A stretch of DNA of 64,000 nucleotides. Origin: Trebonia kvetii (lineage in GTDB: Bacteria; Actinomycetota; Actinomycetes; Streptosporangiales; Streptosporangiaceae). Positions 51,147 to 60,236 of this stretch are shown here, piece after piece. The notes beneath the pieces are model-generated. The model had not been told where the DNA came from. It searched no databases and saw only the letters and a list, made by a program, of their open reading frames with translations. Position numbers and translations under genes: made by a program. Positions within the stretch are counted from its first letter, which is position 1. Each line of letters begins with the position of its first letter. The stretch lies in NCBI RefSeq assembly GCF_007827045.1, contig NZ_RPFW01000008.1:372001-436000 (forward strand), read 5' to 3'.

Positions 51147-51162
51147 GGATCACTCGTGATCC
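51147..51162. promoter_or_regulatory. Palindrome GGATCAC-TC-GTGATCC across a start codon
   Basis: Perfect 7-bp arms spaced by TC. The GTG of the right arm (51156) is the predicted start of the nitronate monooxygenase gene. TGCGAGATCAC is repeated directly at 51099-51109 and 51123-51133 just upstream. Together these may be an operator or may hide the start in an RNA hairpin. Confidence 0.4.
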
Positions 51163-52223
51163 TTGACAGCTGCCCCATTCCGATCGTGCTCGCGCCGCTG
51201 GCCGGCGGCCCGTCCACCCCTGAGCTGGCCGCCGCGGTGAGCGAGGCGGGCGGCCTCGGGTTCCTCGCCGCGGGCTACCTGTCCGCCGCGGAACTGGCCG
51301 CCAGGTGCCGCCGGGTCAGGGAGCTCACCGCCCGGCCGTTCGGCGTCAACCTGTTCGTGCCAGGCGAGGAGACAGAGGCCACCCAGGCAGAAAGAGACGA
51401 GCGCGTCACCGAGTACGCGCGGGCCATCGCCGCCGACGTGACGAGCATCGGCGCGGACCTCGGCGTGCCACATTACGACGACGACGCGTGGCAGGCGAAG
51501 CTGGCCGTCGTGCTCGAGGAACCGCCGCCCGTCGTCTCGTTCACCTTCGGCATCCCTGATCGATCGGTCATCGAGGCCGTCAAGGCAGCGGGCAGCGAGG
51601 TCTGGATAACTGTAACGACTGCGGCGGAGGCACGCCTGGCGGTCGAGGCTGGCGCCGACGCCGTGGCGGCCCAGGGCGCCGAGGCTGGCGGGCACCGCGG
51701 CGGACTCACCGACGGCCCGGGCTCCGCCGTCGGCACGATGGCGCTAGTCCAGCTCGTCACGGCGGCGGTGGCCGTGCCCGTCGTCGCGGCGGGCGGCATC
51801 GCCACTGGGGCTGGCGTCGCGGCGGCGCTGTGCCTCGGCGCTCGCGCGGCGGCGCTCGGCACCGCGTTCCTTGACTGCCCGGAGGCGGGCACGGCCGCCG
51901 TGCACCGCGCCGCGCTCCACGCGGACGAGACGAGGTGGACGAGCCTGACCCGCGCGTTCAGCGGCCGCACCGCCCGCGGCATCGCCAACGGGTTCCTGCT
52001 CGCGCATTCTTCAGTGGCGCCCGCCGCCTATCCCGAGGTCAACCAACTGACCGCACCGATGCGCGCGAAGGCGCGGCAGGCCGGCCTGCCCGACTACGTG
52101 AACCTGTGGGCAGGCCAGGCCTATCCGCTGACCGCCGCGGTCCCCGCGGCCGATCTGGTGCGTGATCTGTGGGCCGAGGCTGGTGCGGTACTGGACCGGG
52201 TCAGCGGAACCCGTTCGGGATGA
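51156..52223 (+). CDS. Nitronate monooxygenase-family flavoprotein
   Basis: 355 residues from GTG 51156. FMN-binding TIM barrel with IVLAPLAGGPSTPELAAAVSEAGGLGFLAAGY at the start, GADAVAAQGAEAGGHRGG (the conserved EAGGHRG phosphate loop and active His), PVVAAGGIATGAGVAAALCLGARAAALGTAFLDCPEAG. Oxidises alkyl nitronates or acts as an FMN-dependent enoyl reductase. Independent of the chitinase because a terminator separates them. Confidence 0.9.
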   Translation: MILDSCPIPIVLAPLAGGPSTPELAAAVSEAGGLGFLAAGYLSAAELAARCRRVRELTARPFGVNLFVPGEETEATQAERDERVTEYARAIAADVTSIGADLGVPHYDDDAWQAKLAVVLEEPPPVVSFTFGIPDRSVIEAVKAAGSEVWITVTTAAEARLAVEAGADAVAAQGAEAGGHRGGLTDGPGSAVGTMALVQLVTAAVAVPVVAAGGIATGAGVAAALCLGARAAALGTAFLDCPEAGTAAVHRAALHADETRWTSLTRAFSGRTARGIANGFLLAHSSVAPAAYPEVNQLTAPMRAKARQAGLPDYVNLWAGQAYPLTAAVPAADLVRDLWAEAGAVLDRVSGTRSG

Positions 52224-52267
52224 AAACCTAGGTCATCCAGAACGGGTGCGTGCTGACCCGCGCCAGC

Positions 52268-53212
52268 TCACGCCTTCGCGCGGTCGCCTGCCAGCTGGTC
52301 GTCGATCGCCGCCGTCACGTAGTCCATGGCCGCGTCGGCACCGGGCAGCACGTGGTTCATGGTGAAGAACCCGTGCATCTGCCCGTCGAACCGCTGGTGG
52401 CGGACGGGGACGCCCGCCTGGACGAGCCGGGTGGCGTACAGTTCGCCCTCGTCGCGCAGCGGGTCGTGCTCGGCGGTGAGCACCACCGCGGGCGGCAGGT
52501 CCTTCAGGTCGACCTGGCGCAGCGGCGATGCGTCCGGATGGACGCGGGCCTCGGGCTCGGGCGCGTAATGGTCCCAGAACCAGACCATCGATTCGCGGCT
52601 GAGCAGCAGCTGGTTCGCCGGGTCCAGGTACGACGTCGTGTCCAGGTCGCAGTCGGTCACCGGGTAGACGAGCACCTGCAGCGCGATCGCCGGCCCGCCC
52701 GCCGCCTTGGCGCGCTGCGCCATGATCGCCGCCAGGTTGCCGCCCGCGCTGTCGCCCGCGACGATCAGCGGCACCCGTGCGCCCGCCAGTTCCTCGATCC
52801 GCTCGTTCGCCCACAGCAGCGCGGCCCACGAGTCGTCGACGGCGACGGGGAAGCGGTACTCGGGCGCGAGCCGGTAGTCGACGCTGACCACCACGCTCCC
52901 GGTGCGCTGCGCGAGCAGCCGGGTGGTCGCGTCGTAGTCCTCGACGCTGCCGATCACCCAGCCGCCGCCGTGGTAGTACACGATGACGGAGCGCGGCTGA
53001 CTGTCCGGCACGAAGACCCGCACAGGCACGGACCCGCCGGACGCCTTCACCCGCTGCTCGCGGATTTCGGCCATGTCCGGGCCTGGCGGCGCGTCGCCGC
53101 GCAGCAGCGCCATCACGCCGCGCGCGTCCTTCGCGTTCATCTCGTGCAGCGGCGGTGCGCCGCTCGCGATCAGCTGCTCAAGCAGCCCGGCCGTCGCCTG
53201 ATCGATTGCCAT
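52268..53212 (-). CDS. HSL-family alpha/beta esterase
   Basis: 314 residues from ATG 53212. Hormone-sensitive-lipase family: oxyanion motif YYHGGGWVIGS, nucleophile in VAGDSAGGNLAAIMAQ, Asp in AEHDPLRDEG and His in DGQMHGFFTM. Hydrolyses short-chain esters. The Baeyer-Villiger monooxygenase gene ends 5 bp upstream, so the pair would convert a ketone to an ester and then to alcohol plus acid. Confidence 0.93.
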   Translation of the reverse strand: MAIDQATAGLLEQLIASGAPPLHEMNAKDARGVMALLRGDAPPGPDMAEIREQRVKASGGSVPVRVFVPDSQPRSVIVYYHGGGWVIGSVEDYDATTRLLAQRTGSVVVSVDYRLAPEYRFPVAVDDSWAALLWANERIEELAGARVPLIVAGDSAGGNLAAIMAQRAKAAGGPAIALQVLVYPVTDCDLDTTSYLDPANQLLLSRESMVWFWDHYAPEPEARVHPDASPLRQVDLKDLPPAVVLTAEHDPLRDEGELYATRLVQAGVPVRHQRFDGQMHGFFTMNHVLPGADAAMDYVTAAIDDQLAGDRAKA

Positions 53213-53217
53213 CGCCG

Positions 53218-54879
53218 TCACCCTTCTCTCTTGCGAATTCGTCGGGGGGGTTTGGGGGGGGGCGCCCCCGCTGGCAAGCACGACATGGTGAAACCCTCAT
53301 ACCCGCTCGCCGCCACCGCGGCGCAGTGGTCGCGGTAGGGGCCGACGCCGCCGATGTACGGCAGGAAAAGCCGTGGCTTTCCCGGGATGTTCGCGCCCAT
53401 GTACCAGGACGCGGCCTTCACGTGCAGGGTGACGCTCGCGACCTCCTGCACGTGGTCGGTCCAGGCGCTGGCCGCCGCCTCGGTGGCCTCGATGATGTCG
53501 GCGCCGCTCTCGCGCGCCGCGGCGAGGCAGTCGCCGATCCACTCCACGTGCTGCTCGATCGACACAGGCATGTTGGACAGCACAGAGGGGCTGCCGGGCC
53601 CGGTGATCGTGAACAGGTTGGGGAAGCCGGGCATGGCCAGGCCGAGGTAGGTGCGCGGGCCCTCGCGCCAGGCGTCCTTGAGCGGCAGGCCGCCGCGGCC
53701 GCGGATGCCGAGCGCCTCAAGCGGCCCGGTGAGCGCGTCGTACCCGGTGGCGTAGACGATCATGTCCAGGTCGTGCTGGCAGGCGCTCGTCCTGATGCCG
53801 GTCGCGGTGATCTCCTCGATCGGCGTCCGCTTCAGGTCGACCAGGGTGACGTTGGGCTGGTTGAACGTCTCGTAGTAGTTGGTGTCGAGCGGCAGCCGCT
53901 TGGTGCCGATGGGGAAGTCCCACGGCTTGAGCATCCCGGCGGTGTCCGGGTCCCGCACGATCTCGTCGATCTTGCCGCGGACGAAGTCGGCGGCCGTCTT
54001 GTTGGCCGCCTCGTCGAGCGCGATGTCGGCGAACGAGCCGAACAGGAAGGTGAACCCGCCCGAGCCCCACGCCGCCTCGTAGGTCTTGTTTCGCTCGGCC
54101 TCGGACGCGTCGACCGCGTGGTTGATGCTCGGCACGTAGGGGAAGCCGGCCCGCGAGTGCCGTGCCCGGCGCCGCCATTCGGGGTAGTTCGCCTTCCACA
54201 GCTCGACCATCTCCTGGTTGAGCGGGCCGTTCTCCGCCGGGATGGTGAACTGAGCGGTGCGCTGGAACACGGTCAGGTGCTCCGCCTGCGCGGCGATCTC
54301 GGGGATGGCCTGGATGCCGGAGCTTCCCGTGCCGACCACCGCGACCCGCTTGCCGGTGAAGTCAACCGGCTCCTTCGGCCAGTCCCCGGTGTGCAGGCTG
54401 ACGCCGGCGAACGCGTCCGAGCCGGGGAACAGCGGCCGGTTGGCGGTGGACAGGCAGCCCACGGCGGTGATGACGTACCGTGCCGTGGCGATGCGCCCTT
54501 CGGCGGTGCGCAGCGTCCAGAGGCTGGCCGGCTCATCGTACTCGATGGCGGTGACCTCGGTGCCGAAGGTGAACTCCTTCAGGAGGTCGAGCCGGCCGGC
54601 CACCGTCTCCAGGTAGCGCAGGATCTCCGGCTGCGCCGGGTACCGCTCGGTGAGCGGCCACTCCTGTTCCAGGTCGGGCAGGAAGGAGAACGAGTAGTAC
54701 ATGATCTCCGAGTCGCAGCGCGCACCCGGGTACCGGTTCCAGTACCAGGTACCGCCGACCCCATCGGCACGCTCGAAGCCGTGTACAGAAAACCCCTGCT
54801 CGCGCAGCCGGTACACCATGTAAAGGCCCGCGAACCCGGCCCCGATGACAACGGCGTCAAGCGGTTCGGCGTCGCTCAT
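53218..54879 (-). CDS. Cyclohexanone/phenylacetone-type Baeyer-Villiger monooxygenase
   Basis: 553 residues, the full length of type I BVMOs. FAD motif GAGFAG (13-18), GGTWYWNRYPGARCDSE, fingerprint FAGVSLHTGDWP (about 159-170), NADP motif GTGSSG, and C-terminal PGFPNLFTITGPGSPSVLSNM. Inserts oxygen beside ketone carbonyls using NADPH and O2. The last ~15 residues (AGAPPPKPPRR...) are encoded by a G/C-run repeat and look appended to the family end. Operon partner: the 52268 esterase. Confidence 0.95.
   Translation of the reverse strand: MSDAEPLDAVVIGAGFAGLYMVYRLREQGFSVHGFERADGVGGTWYWNRYPGARCDSEIMYYSFSFLPDLEQEWPLTERYPAQPEILRYLETVAGRLDLLKEFTFGTEVTAIEYDEPASLWTLRTAEGRIATARYVITAVGCLSTANRPLFPGSDAFAGVSLHTGDWPKEPVDFTGKRVAVVGTGSSGIQAIPEIAAQAEHLTVFQRTAQFTIPAENGPLNQEMVELWKANYPEWRRRARHSRAGFPYVPSINHAVDASEAERNKTYEAAWGSGGFTFLFGSFADIALDEAANKTAADFVRGKIDEIVRDPDTAGMLKPWDFPIGTKRLPLDTNYYETFNQPNVTLVDLKRTPIEEITATGIRTSACQHDLDMIVYATGYDALTGPLEALGIRGRGGLPLKDAWREGPRTYLGLAMPGFPNLFTITGPGSPSVLSNMPVSIEQHVEWIGDCLAAARESGADIIEATEAAASAWTDHVQEVASVTLHVKAASWYMGANIPGKPRLFLPYIGGVGPYRDHCAAVAASGYEGFTMSCLPAGAPPPKPPRRIRKREG
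53241..53274. repeat. G/C-run hairpin repeat, copy 2
   Basis: Plus strand shows G7 (53244-53250), TTT, G9 (53254-53262) and C5. It encodes PAGAPPPKPP at the end of the BVMO, compared with PAGGRPPEPP at the start of the 31264 MFS protein from copy 1. Such tracts are prone to slippage and to sequencing error. Confidence 0.5.
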
Positions 54880-54930
54880 GGCTCACACGCTACGCGTGAA
54901 CCGCCCGCGACGGAATATGAGAATCCCCTT

Positions 54931-55330
54931 CTAATTTCCGGCCGGTTCGAGGTAGACGCCGGCCATCGGGCCCTCCTCGTCGGCCGGCTCGCCATTCGTC
55001 CCGCGCGGCCAGTACGCCGCACCGGACACCTCGTAGCCGAGCAGCGCGCCGCGGCCGCCCCGTGGCACAGTCCAGTGCAGGGTGAACCGGTGCGGTCCCG
55101 CTGTCAGGCGCGAGGCGGTCGCGAGCACGGGCACCATCCCAATGGGACCGCGCGGTCCGACGGCGCCGACCCCGCCAGTGGTGATGCCGTGCGCCGGCGC
55201 CGCCGATGGCGAGCGGTATGGCGATGACGGCGGCCACCCCGGCCGCGCCGGCGGACAGCGCGGCGCTGCGCACCGGGCGCCGCCTCGCACGCGCGGCAAC
55301 GCCGCTCAGCGTCTGCCCCAGTCGTCCCAT
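54931..55330 (-). pseudogene. Small membrane-anchored/secreted protein, frameshifted
   Basis: From ATG 55330 the frame gives a basic N-terminus and a hydrophobic helix (RSAALSAGAAGVAAVIAIPLAIGGAG). Near 55190-55205, within GGCGGCGCCGGCG, the sensible reading passes to another frame: HGITTGGVGAVGPRGPIGMVPVL, ending YLEPAGN at 54931. Together they make a 130-residue signal-anchored protein, so a one-base indel is likely. No recognised family. Confidence 0.45.
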
Positions 55331-55505
55331 CGGTCACCTCGCACAGCCCGCCCGTCACTCCCCTTGGACGGACTAGCCGCCGTGCCCGGTTCCTGCCCGC
55401 GGCAATTCCGTCTGCCGACGCTCTGCACGGCTCGCTGCCGGTATGGATGTACCGTTAGGCGGCCAGAGCCGGCTCAACGGTACTTTCTTGACCGCGCGAC
55501 GAGGG

Positions 55506-57332
55506 TCAGGCGGCCTCGACCAGGTCCGCGTCGCGGTTGACGAGGGCGGCGTAGTGGCCGCCCATGGCCAGCAGTTCGGCGTGGCTGCCGCGCTCGACGA
55601 TCTCGCCGCGGTCAAGCACGATGATCTCGTTGGCGTCGCGGATGGTGGACAGCCGGTGCGCGATGGTGATCGTGGTGCGGCCCGCGCTCGCCGCGTCGAT
55701 GGCCTCCTGCACGGCCTGCTCGGTCTGCGTGTCGAGGGCGCTCGTCGCCTCGTCGAGCACCAGGATGGGCGGGTCGCGCAGCACGGCGCGGGCGATCGCC
55801 AGCCGCTGCTTCTCCCCACCGGAGAACCGGTAGCCGCGCTCGCCGACCACGGTGTCGTAACCGTCGGGCAGCGACATCAGATGGTCGTGGATGTGCGCGA
55901 TCTTCGCGGCGGCGACGAGTTCGTCGTCGGTCGCCGACGGCTTGGCGAACCGCAGGTTGTCGGCCACCGAGGCGTGGAACAGGTAGGTCTCCTGCGCGAC
56001 GACGCCGACCGCGCCGGCCAGCGAGTCGAACGACAGGTCCCGCACGTCGGTGCCGTCGATGGTGACGCTGCCGGAGGTCACGTCGTAGAGCCGGGGGATC
56101 AGGTAGCTGAGCGTGGTCTTGCCTGAGCCCGTCTCGCCGACGATGGCGAGGCTGCGCCCGGCGGGCACGGTCACGTCGATGCCGCGCAGCGTGGGGCGAA
56201 CTGCGCCCATACCCTGGCCGTCGTAGGAGAAGCCGACGTCGTGCAGCCGCACCTCGCCGCGGACCCTGCCGAGGGTGACCGGGTTCGCCGGCTCGGCGAT
56301 GTCGACGGGCAGGTCGAGGTACTCGAAGATCCGCCCGAACAGCTCGATCGAGCTCTGCAGGTCCACGCCGAGGCCGAGCAGCTGAACAGAGGGGCGGAAC
56401 AGGCCCTGCTGCAGGGTAGTGAAGGCGACGAGCGTGCCGATCGAGATGGCCATGTGGTCGCCGCGGCCGGTGAGGCCGGTCACCAGGTAGATGACGGCGG
56501 GCATGGAAGACATGACGATCTGGATCAGCGACTGGCGCCAGCGGCCCGTCATGTTCGAGCTGACCTCAAGGTCGGACAGCTTGCCGGAGGCGGCCGCGAA
56601 CTCGCGGGTGAGCGAGGCGGACCTGCCCATGGTGTGGCCGAGCAGGATGCCGCTGACCGACAGCGACTCCTGGACGATCGAGGACAGCGCGGCGAGCTGC
56701 TTCTGCCTGTCCCGCGTGATGCGGCGGCGCTCCGTCCCGACGCGGCGGCTGATCCACACGAAGAACGGCAGCATGATCAGCGACGCGATGGTCAGCCGCC
56801 AGTCGAGCGCGGCCATCGCGATCAGCGACGCGACCACGACGGTCAGGTTCGACACCAGCGTGGTCGCGGTGGTGGTGACGGTGGCCTGCATCCCGCCGAT
56901 GTCGTTGGCGATGCGGGACTGCACCTCGCCGGTGCGGGTGCGGGTGAAGAAGGCGAGCGACATGCGCTGCAGGTGCGTGTAGACGGCGGTGCGCAGGTCG
57001 TGCATGACCCGCTGGCCGACCCGCGTGGAGACGTAAGTCTGCGACACGCCGAACGAGCTGTTGGCGGCCGCCACCACGATCATGGCCACGGCGAGCAGGG
57101 CGAGCAGCCCGGTCCTGCCCTGCGGCAGTGCGACGTCGATGATCGCGCGGATCAGGAACGGGTTGACGAGCGAGACGAGCGATGAAGCGGCGACGAGCGC
57201 GGCTACGAAGAGAAGGTTCCACCGGTACGGGCGGAACAGCCGCGCGACACGGCGCAGTGGCACCCGGGGATTGCTTGCGGTACCCAATAAGGCCTCCAGG
57301 ACTGTGAGCTGAGTCAGGGATCGGTTAGTCAT
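55506..57332 (-). CDS. ABC exporter, fused TM and ATPase domains
   Basis: 608-residue half-transporter. Six TM helices in residues ~30-320, then an NBD with Walker A VGETGSGKTT, Q-loop AQETYLFH, signature YRFSGGEKQRLAIARAVL, Walker B ILVLDEATSALD and H-loop TIAHRLSTI. Works as a homodimer (or with another half) exporting lipids or drugs. Divergent from a MarR gene, which is the probable repressor; a GGCTCA/TGAGCC palindrome lies between. Confidence 0.95.
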   Translation of the reverse strand: MTNRSLTQLTVLEALLGTASNPRVPLRRVARLFRPYRWNLLFVAALVAASSLVSLVNPFLIRAIIDVALPQGRTGLLALLAVAMIVVAAANSSFGVSQTYVSTRVGQRVMHDLRTAVYTHLQRMSLAFFTRTRTGEVQSRIANDIGGMQATVTTTATTLVSNLTVVVASLIAMAALDWRLTIASLIMLPFFVWISRRVGTERRRITRDRQKQLAALSSIVQESLSVSGILLGHTMGRSASLTREFAAASGKLSDLEVSSNMTGRWRQSLIQIVMSSMPAVIYLVTGLTGRGDHMAISIGTLVAFTTLQQGLFRPSVQLLGLGVDLQSSIELFGRIFEYLDLPVDIAEPANPVTLGRVRGEVRLHDVGFSYDGQGMGAVRPTLRGIDVTVPAGRSLAIVGETGSGKTTLSYLIPRLYDVTSGSVTIDGTDVRDLSFDSLAGAVGVVAQETYLFHASVADNLRFAKPSATDDELVAAAKIAHIHDHLMSLPDGYDTVVGERGYRFSGGEKQRLAIARAVLRDPPILVLDEATSALDTQTEQAVQEAIDAASAGRTTITIAHRLSTIRDANEIIVLDRGEIVERGSHAELLAMGGHYAALVNRDADLVEAA

Positions 57333-57368
57333 GCTTGCTCAAACAGAGTCTAGCTCATAATTGTTCCT

Positions 57369-57383
57369 GGCTCAGTATGAGCC
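57369..57383. promoter_or_regulatory. Candidate MarR operator GGCTCA-GTA-TGAGCC
   Basis: Perfect 6-bp arms in the 73-bp divergent region between the ABC exporter (start 57332) and the MarR gene (start 57406). A half-similar AGCTCATAAT lies at about 57352. Confidence 0.5.
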
Positions 57384-57405
57384 TGTCTCCTGATAAAATG
57401 CAACC

Positions 57406-57852
57406 ATGGAGTACGACCCGGTTCAGCTCGCTGACCTCGTCCACGGGCTGACGAGGCGGCTGCGCAGGGCGCAGGCCGAGCGGCTGGCGCCGCTCGGCCT
57501 CACGCCGGCCCAGGAACGCGCGCTGCGCATGATCGCCCGCAGCGAGGAGCCGCTGCGGATGACGGAGATCGCCGACCGGCTCGGCATCGTGCCCCGCTCG
57601 CTGACCACGGTGATCGACGATCTCGAGGAGGCCGGCCTGGTCCGCCGCGAGGTCGACCCGCGCAACCGCCGGGCGATCCTGCTGCACCTGACCGACCGCG
57701 GCACCGGCGTCAGGGACGAGCTGCGCGAGGCCAGGCGCCGCGCCGCCGAGGACCTCTTCGCCCCGCTCGGGGACGGGGACCGCGAGGCCCTCGGCGGCCT
57801 GCTCGCGCGGCTCGACGAGGGCGGCACCTATGGAGCAGGGCCCAGAGGCTAG
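57406..57852 (+). CDS. MarR-family transcriptional regulator
   Basis: 148 residues with winged HTH: LTPAQERALRMIARSEEPLRMTEIADRLGIVPRSLTTVIDDLEEAGLVRREVDPRNRRAILLHLTDRG. Divergent from the ABC exporter, which it probably represses together with itself. The convergent MFS gene starts its stop 11 bp away. Confidence 0.92.
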   Translation: MEYDPVQLADLVHGLTRRLRRAQAERLAPLGLTPAQERALRMIARSEEPLRMTEIADRLGIVPRSLTTVIDDLEEAGLVRREVDPRNRRAILLHLTDRGTGVRDELREARRRAAEDLFAPLGDGDREALGGLLARLDEGGTYGAGPRG

Positions 57853-57862
57853 AGAGCCGCGC

Positions 57863-59413
57863 CTAGACCGTCTCCTGCGCCGTGGTGTGCCCGGCGCCCG
57901 AGGGCTCGCCGTCAGCGGGACGGTAGAAGTCCTTGCGGCGGATCAGCAGCGTGGCGCAGACCGCGCCGACGAGGGCCACTCCCGCGGTGACGTAGAGCAG
58001 CTCGTTGAGCGCGGTGGCGAAGCTTGACCGCAGTGCCAGCGCGACGGCGCCGCGCTCGGCGGCGGGCACCGAGGCGATGAGCTGGCTGACCGAGCCCTGC
58101 CGCACCGCGCTGGCCAGGGACCCGGCCGAGCCGGCGAGCGACGGCGGCAGCGCGCCCGCCAGGTGGGCGGAGATCGCCGCGGTGAAGATCGAGCCGAGTG
58201 CGGCGATGCCGGTGGCGATGCCGATCTGCCTGAAGGTGGAGTTGACGCCGGAGGCCATCCCGGCCCTGGCCGGAGGGACCACGCCGATGGCGGTGGACGC
58301 GAGCGGCGGGTTTACCAGGCCGCCGCCGGCCCCGGCGATGATGAAACCGGGGATCAGGTGCGTCCAGCTCGACAGGCCGGTCAGCCCGGCCATCACGATG
58401 AGGCCGATGCCGACCAGCAGCAGGCCAGGGCCGATCAGCCAGCGCGTGGGCACCTTCTCCGCGAGCCGGCCGGCGACCACCGACGTGACGAGCTGCGCCG
58501 CGCTGAGCACGGCGATCCGCAGCCCGGCGCCAAGCGCCGAGTAGCCGAGCACGTCCTGCAGGTAGATCACGAAGTACAGCAGCATCGCGTACAGCGAGCC
58601 GTTCATCGCGAACGCCGCGATGGATCCGCCGCTGAAGGTGGGCACGCGCAGCAGCGACAGGTCGAACATGGGGTGCGCGACCCGGCTCTCCGCCACCACG
58701 AACGCGGCGAGCAGCGCGGCGCCGCCGACGAGGCAGCCGATCACGCCTGGGTCCGACCAGGAGTCCTCGCCGGCCCTGATCAGCCCGTAGACCAGGCTGA
58801 CGAGCCCGGCGGTGAGCAGCACGAACCCGGCCAGGTCAGGCGGAGTGGGATGCGGCGACTTGGACTCGTCAACCCGCCACAGCGTCACGGCGAGCGCGAA
58901 GACGCCGATCGGCACGTTGACGAGGAAGATGCCCCGCCAGTCCCAGCCCGTGATGATGATCCCGCCGACCACCGGGCCGAGCGCGGTGGACAGGCCGACG
59001 ACGGCCCCCCACACGCCGAACGCCACGCCGCGGTCCTTGCCGTGGAACGTCTGCCCGATCAGCGCCAGCGAGGTCGCGAACATCATCGCGCCGCCCACGC
59101 CCTGGCCGCTGCGCGACGCGATCAGCATGACCGGGTTCACCGCGAGGCCGCAAAGCAGCGAGCCGAGCGTGAATATCGTGAGACCCAGAGAAAACATCAG
59201 CCTGCGGCCGTAGCGGTCGGCCAGCACGCCCGACGTCAGCAGCAGCGAGGCGAGTGTCAGCGCGTACGCGTCAAGCGTCCATTGCACGTCACTGAACCCG
59301 GCGTGCAGCCCCGCCTGGATCGCCGGCTGCGCGACGATGACGATGGTCACGTCGAGCAGCAGCATGAAGATCCCCGTGCAGACCGCGATGAGGGTCCACC
59401 ATTTCCTGTCCAA
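57863..59413 (-). CDS. MFS transporter, DHA2 family
   Basis: 516 residues, 14 TM helices. TGIFMLLLDVTIVIVAQPAIQAGL at the start, motif A ADRYGRRLMFSLG and motif C WGAVVGLSTALGPVVGGIIITGWDWRGIFLVNVPIG. Proton-driven export of drugs or metabolites. It is divergent from a decayed Lrp/AsnC regulator whose 5' end is missing, so native control may have been lost. Confidence 0.93.
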   Translation of the reverse strand: MDRKWWTLIAVCTGIFMLLLDVTIVIVAQPAIQAGLHAGFSDVQWTLDAYALTLASLLLTSGVLADRYGRRLMFSLGLTIFTLGSLLCGLAVNPVMLIASRSGQGVGGAMMFATSLALIGQTFHGKDRGVAFGVWGAVVGLSTALGPVVGGIIITGWDWRGIFLVNVPIGVFALAVTLWRVDESKSPHPTPPDLAGFVLLTAGLVSLVYGLIRAGEDSWSDPGVIGCLVGGAALLAAFVVAESRVAHPMFDLSLLRVPTFSGGSIAAFAMNGSLYAMLLYFVIYLQDVLGYSALGAGLRIAVLSAAQLVTSVVAGRLAEKVPTRWLIGPGLLLVGIGLIVMAGLTGLSSWTHLIPGFIIAGAGGGLVNPPLASTAIGVVPPARAGMASGVNSTFRQIGIATGIAALGSIFTAAISAHLAGALPPSLAGSAGSLASAVRQGSVSQLIASVPAAERGAVALALRSSFATALNELLYVTAGVALVGAVCATLLIRRKDFYRPADGEPSGAGHTTAQETV

Positions 59414-59458
59414 TGTGGCTCATCCCCTTCCCCTAGAGGTTCGCCATTCATCGCCTCG

Positions 59459-60186
59459 TTCCGCCAATTCGCCGCCGTGCTCGACGTCTCCGACCAGACC
59501 ATCGCGCGCCGCTACCGCCGACTGGCGGAGGTGACAGGCCTGCGGGTGTTCGGCCTCATCGACGGCCCGCGGGCCGGCTGGGTGGACTGGCTGGTACGGC
59601 TCCAGGCCACGCCGGGCAGCGCGCAGCGCATCGCGGATACTCTCGCGCAGCGTCCCGATACCCGCTGGGTGCGGCTGTATTCGGGTGGCACGGAGATTGT
59701 CTGCACGCTCCAGGCGCGCAGGCCGGAGCAGCGCAACGCGCTGTTCCTGCGCGGGCTGCCCGGCAGCCGCCACGTCACGGCGATCACCGCCCAGTCGATC
59801 CTGCACGTGTTCAGCCCGGTCGCCTACGGCACGAGTCGACCGTGCGCCGCCGGATCGATGAGCTGCGCCGCGCCGGGCTGCTTTACTTCGACATCGACGT
59901 CGACGCGGTGCTCGGCGTCAGCGTGAACCTGATGCTGTGGCTGAAGATCGAGCCCGCCAGCCTGGACGCCGCGGGCCGCGCGATCGCCGCGCACCGCGAG
60001 ATCCCGTTCGCCGCGGCGACGACCGGCCCGACCAACCTCGCCGTCAGCGCGGTCTTCCGCGACACCGCCGCGCTTTACGCCTACCTGACGACGAGGCTCG
60101 CCGACCTGCCAGGCCTGCAGTCCGTGGAGACCGCGCCGATCATCGGCACGGTCAAGCGGGTCGGCCAGGTCCCTGGCATGCCGTAG
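59459..60186 (+). pseudogene. Lrp/AsnC-family double-domain regulator, decayed
   Basis: The remnant begins inside the first HTH (FRQFAAVLDVSDQTIARRYRRL) with no start; the preceding ~20 residues are lost. It continues through the first effector domain (RLYSGGTEIVCTLQARRPEQRNALFLRGLPG) to HVFSPVAYG. The frame then shifts, and the next family segment is STVRRRIDELRRAGLLYFDIDVD, the end of a second HTH, followed by the second effector domain to QVPGMP. About 60-70 codons, including most of the second HTH, are deleted near 59835. Not functional. Confidence 0.8.
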
Positions 60187-60215
60187 GGCGGCGGCCCGCG
60201 ACCAGGCCGCCGCCC
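60186..60215. terminator. Hairpin between convergent genes
   Basis: Perfect 11-bp arms GGGCGGCGGCC (60186-60196) and GGCCGCCGCCC (60205-60215) with an 8-nt loop. No T-tract on either side; probably serves both convergent genes. Confidence 0.7.
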
Positions 60216-60236
60216 TGCGCCTAGGGAAACCGCGGC

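Noticed and set aside
53155..55227. Long open frame on the plus strand opposite the third BVMO
   Set aside because: Arg/Gly/Val/Asp-rich sequence without family features, produced by GC bias opposite a real gene. The same holds for 107-1333, 6904-8424, 9549-11300, 38546-39448 and 56241-57185.
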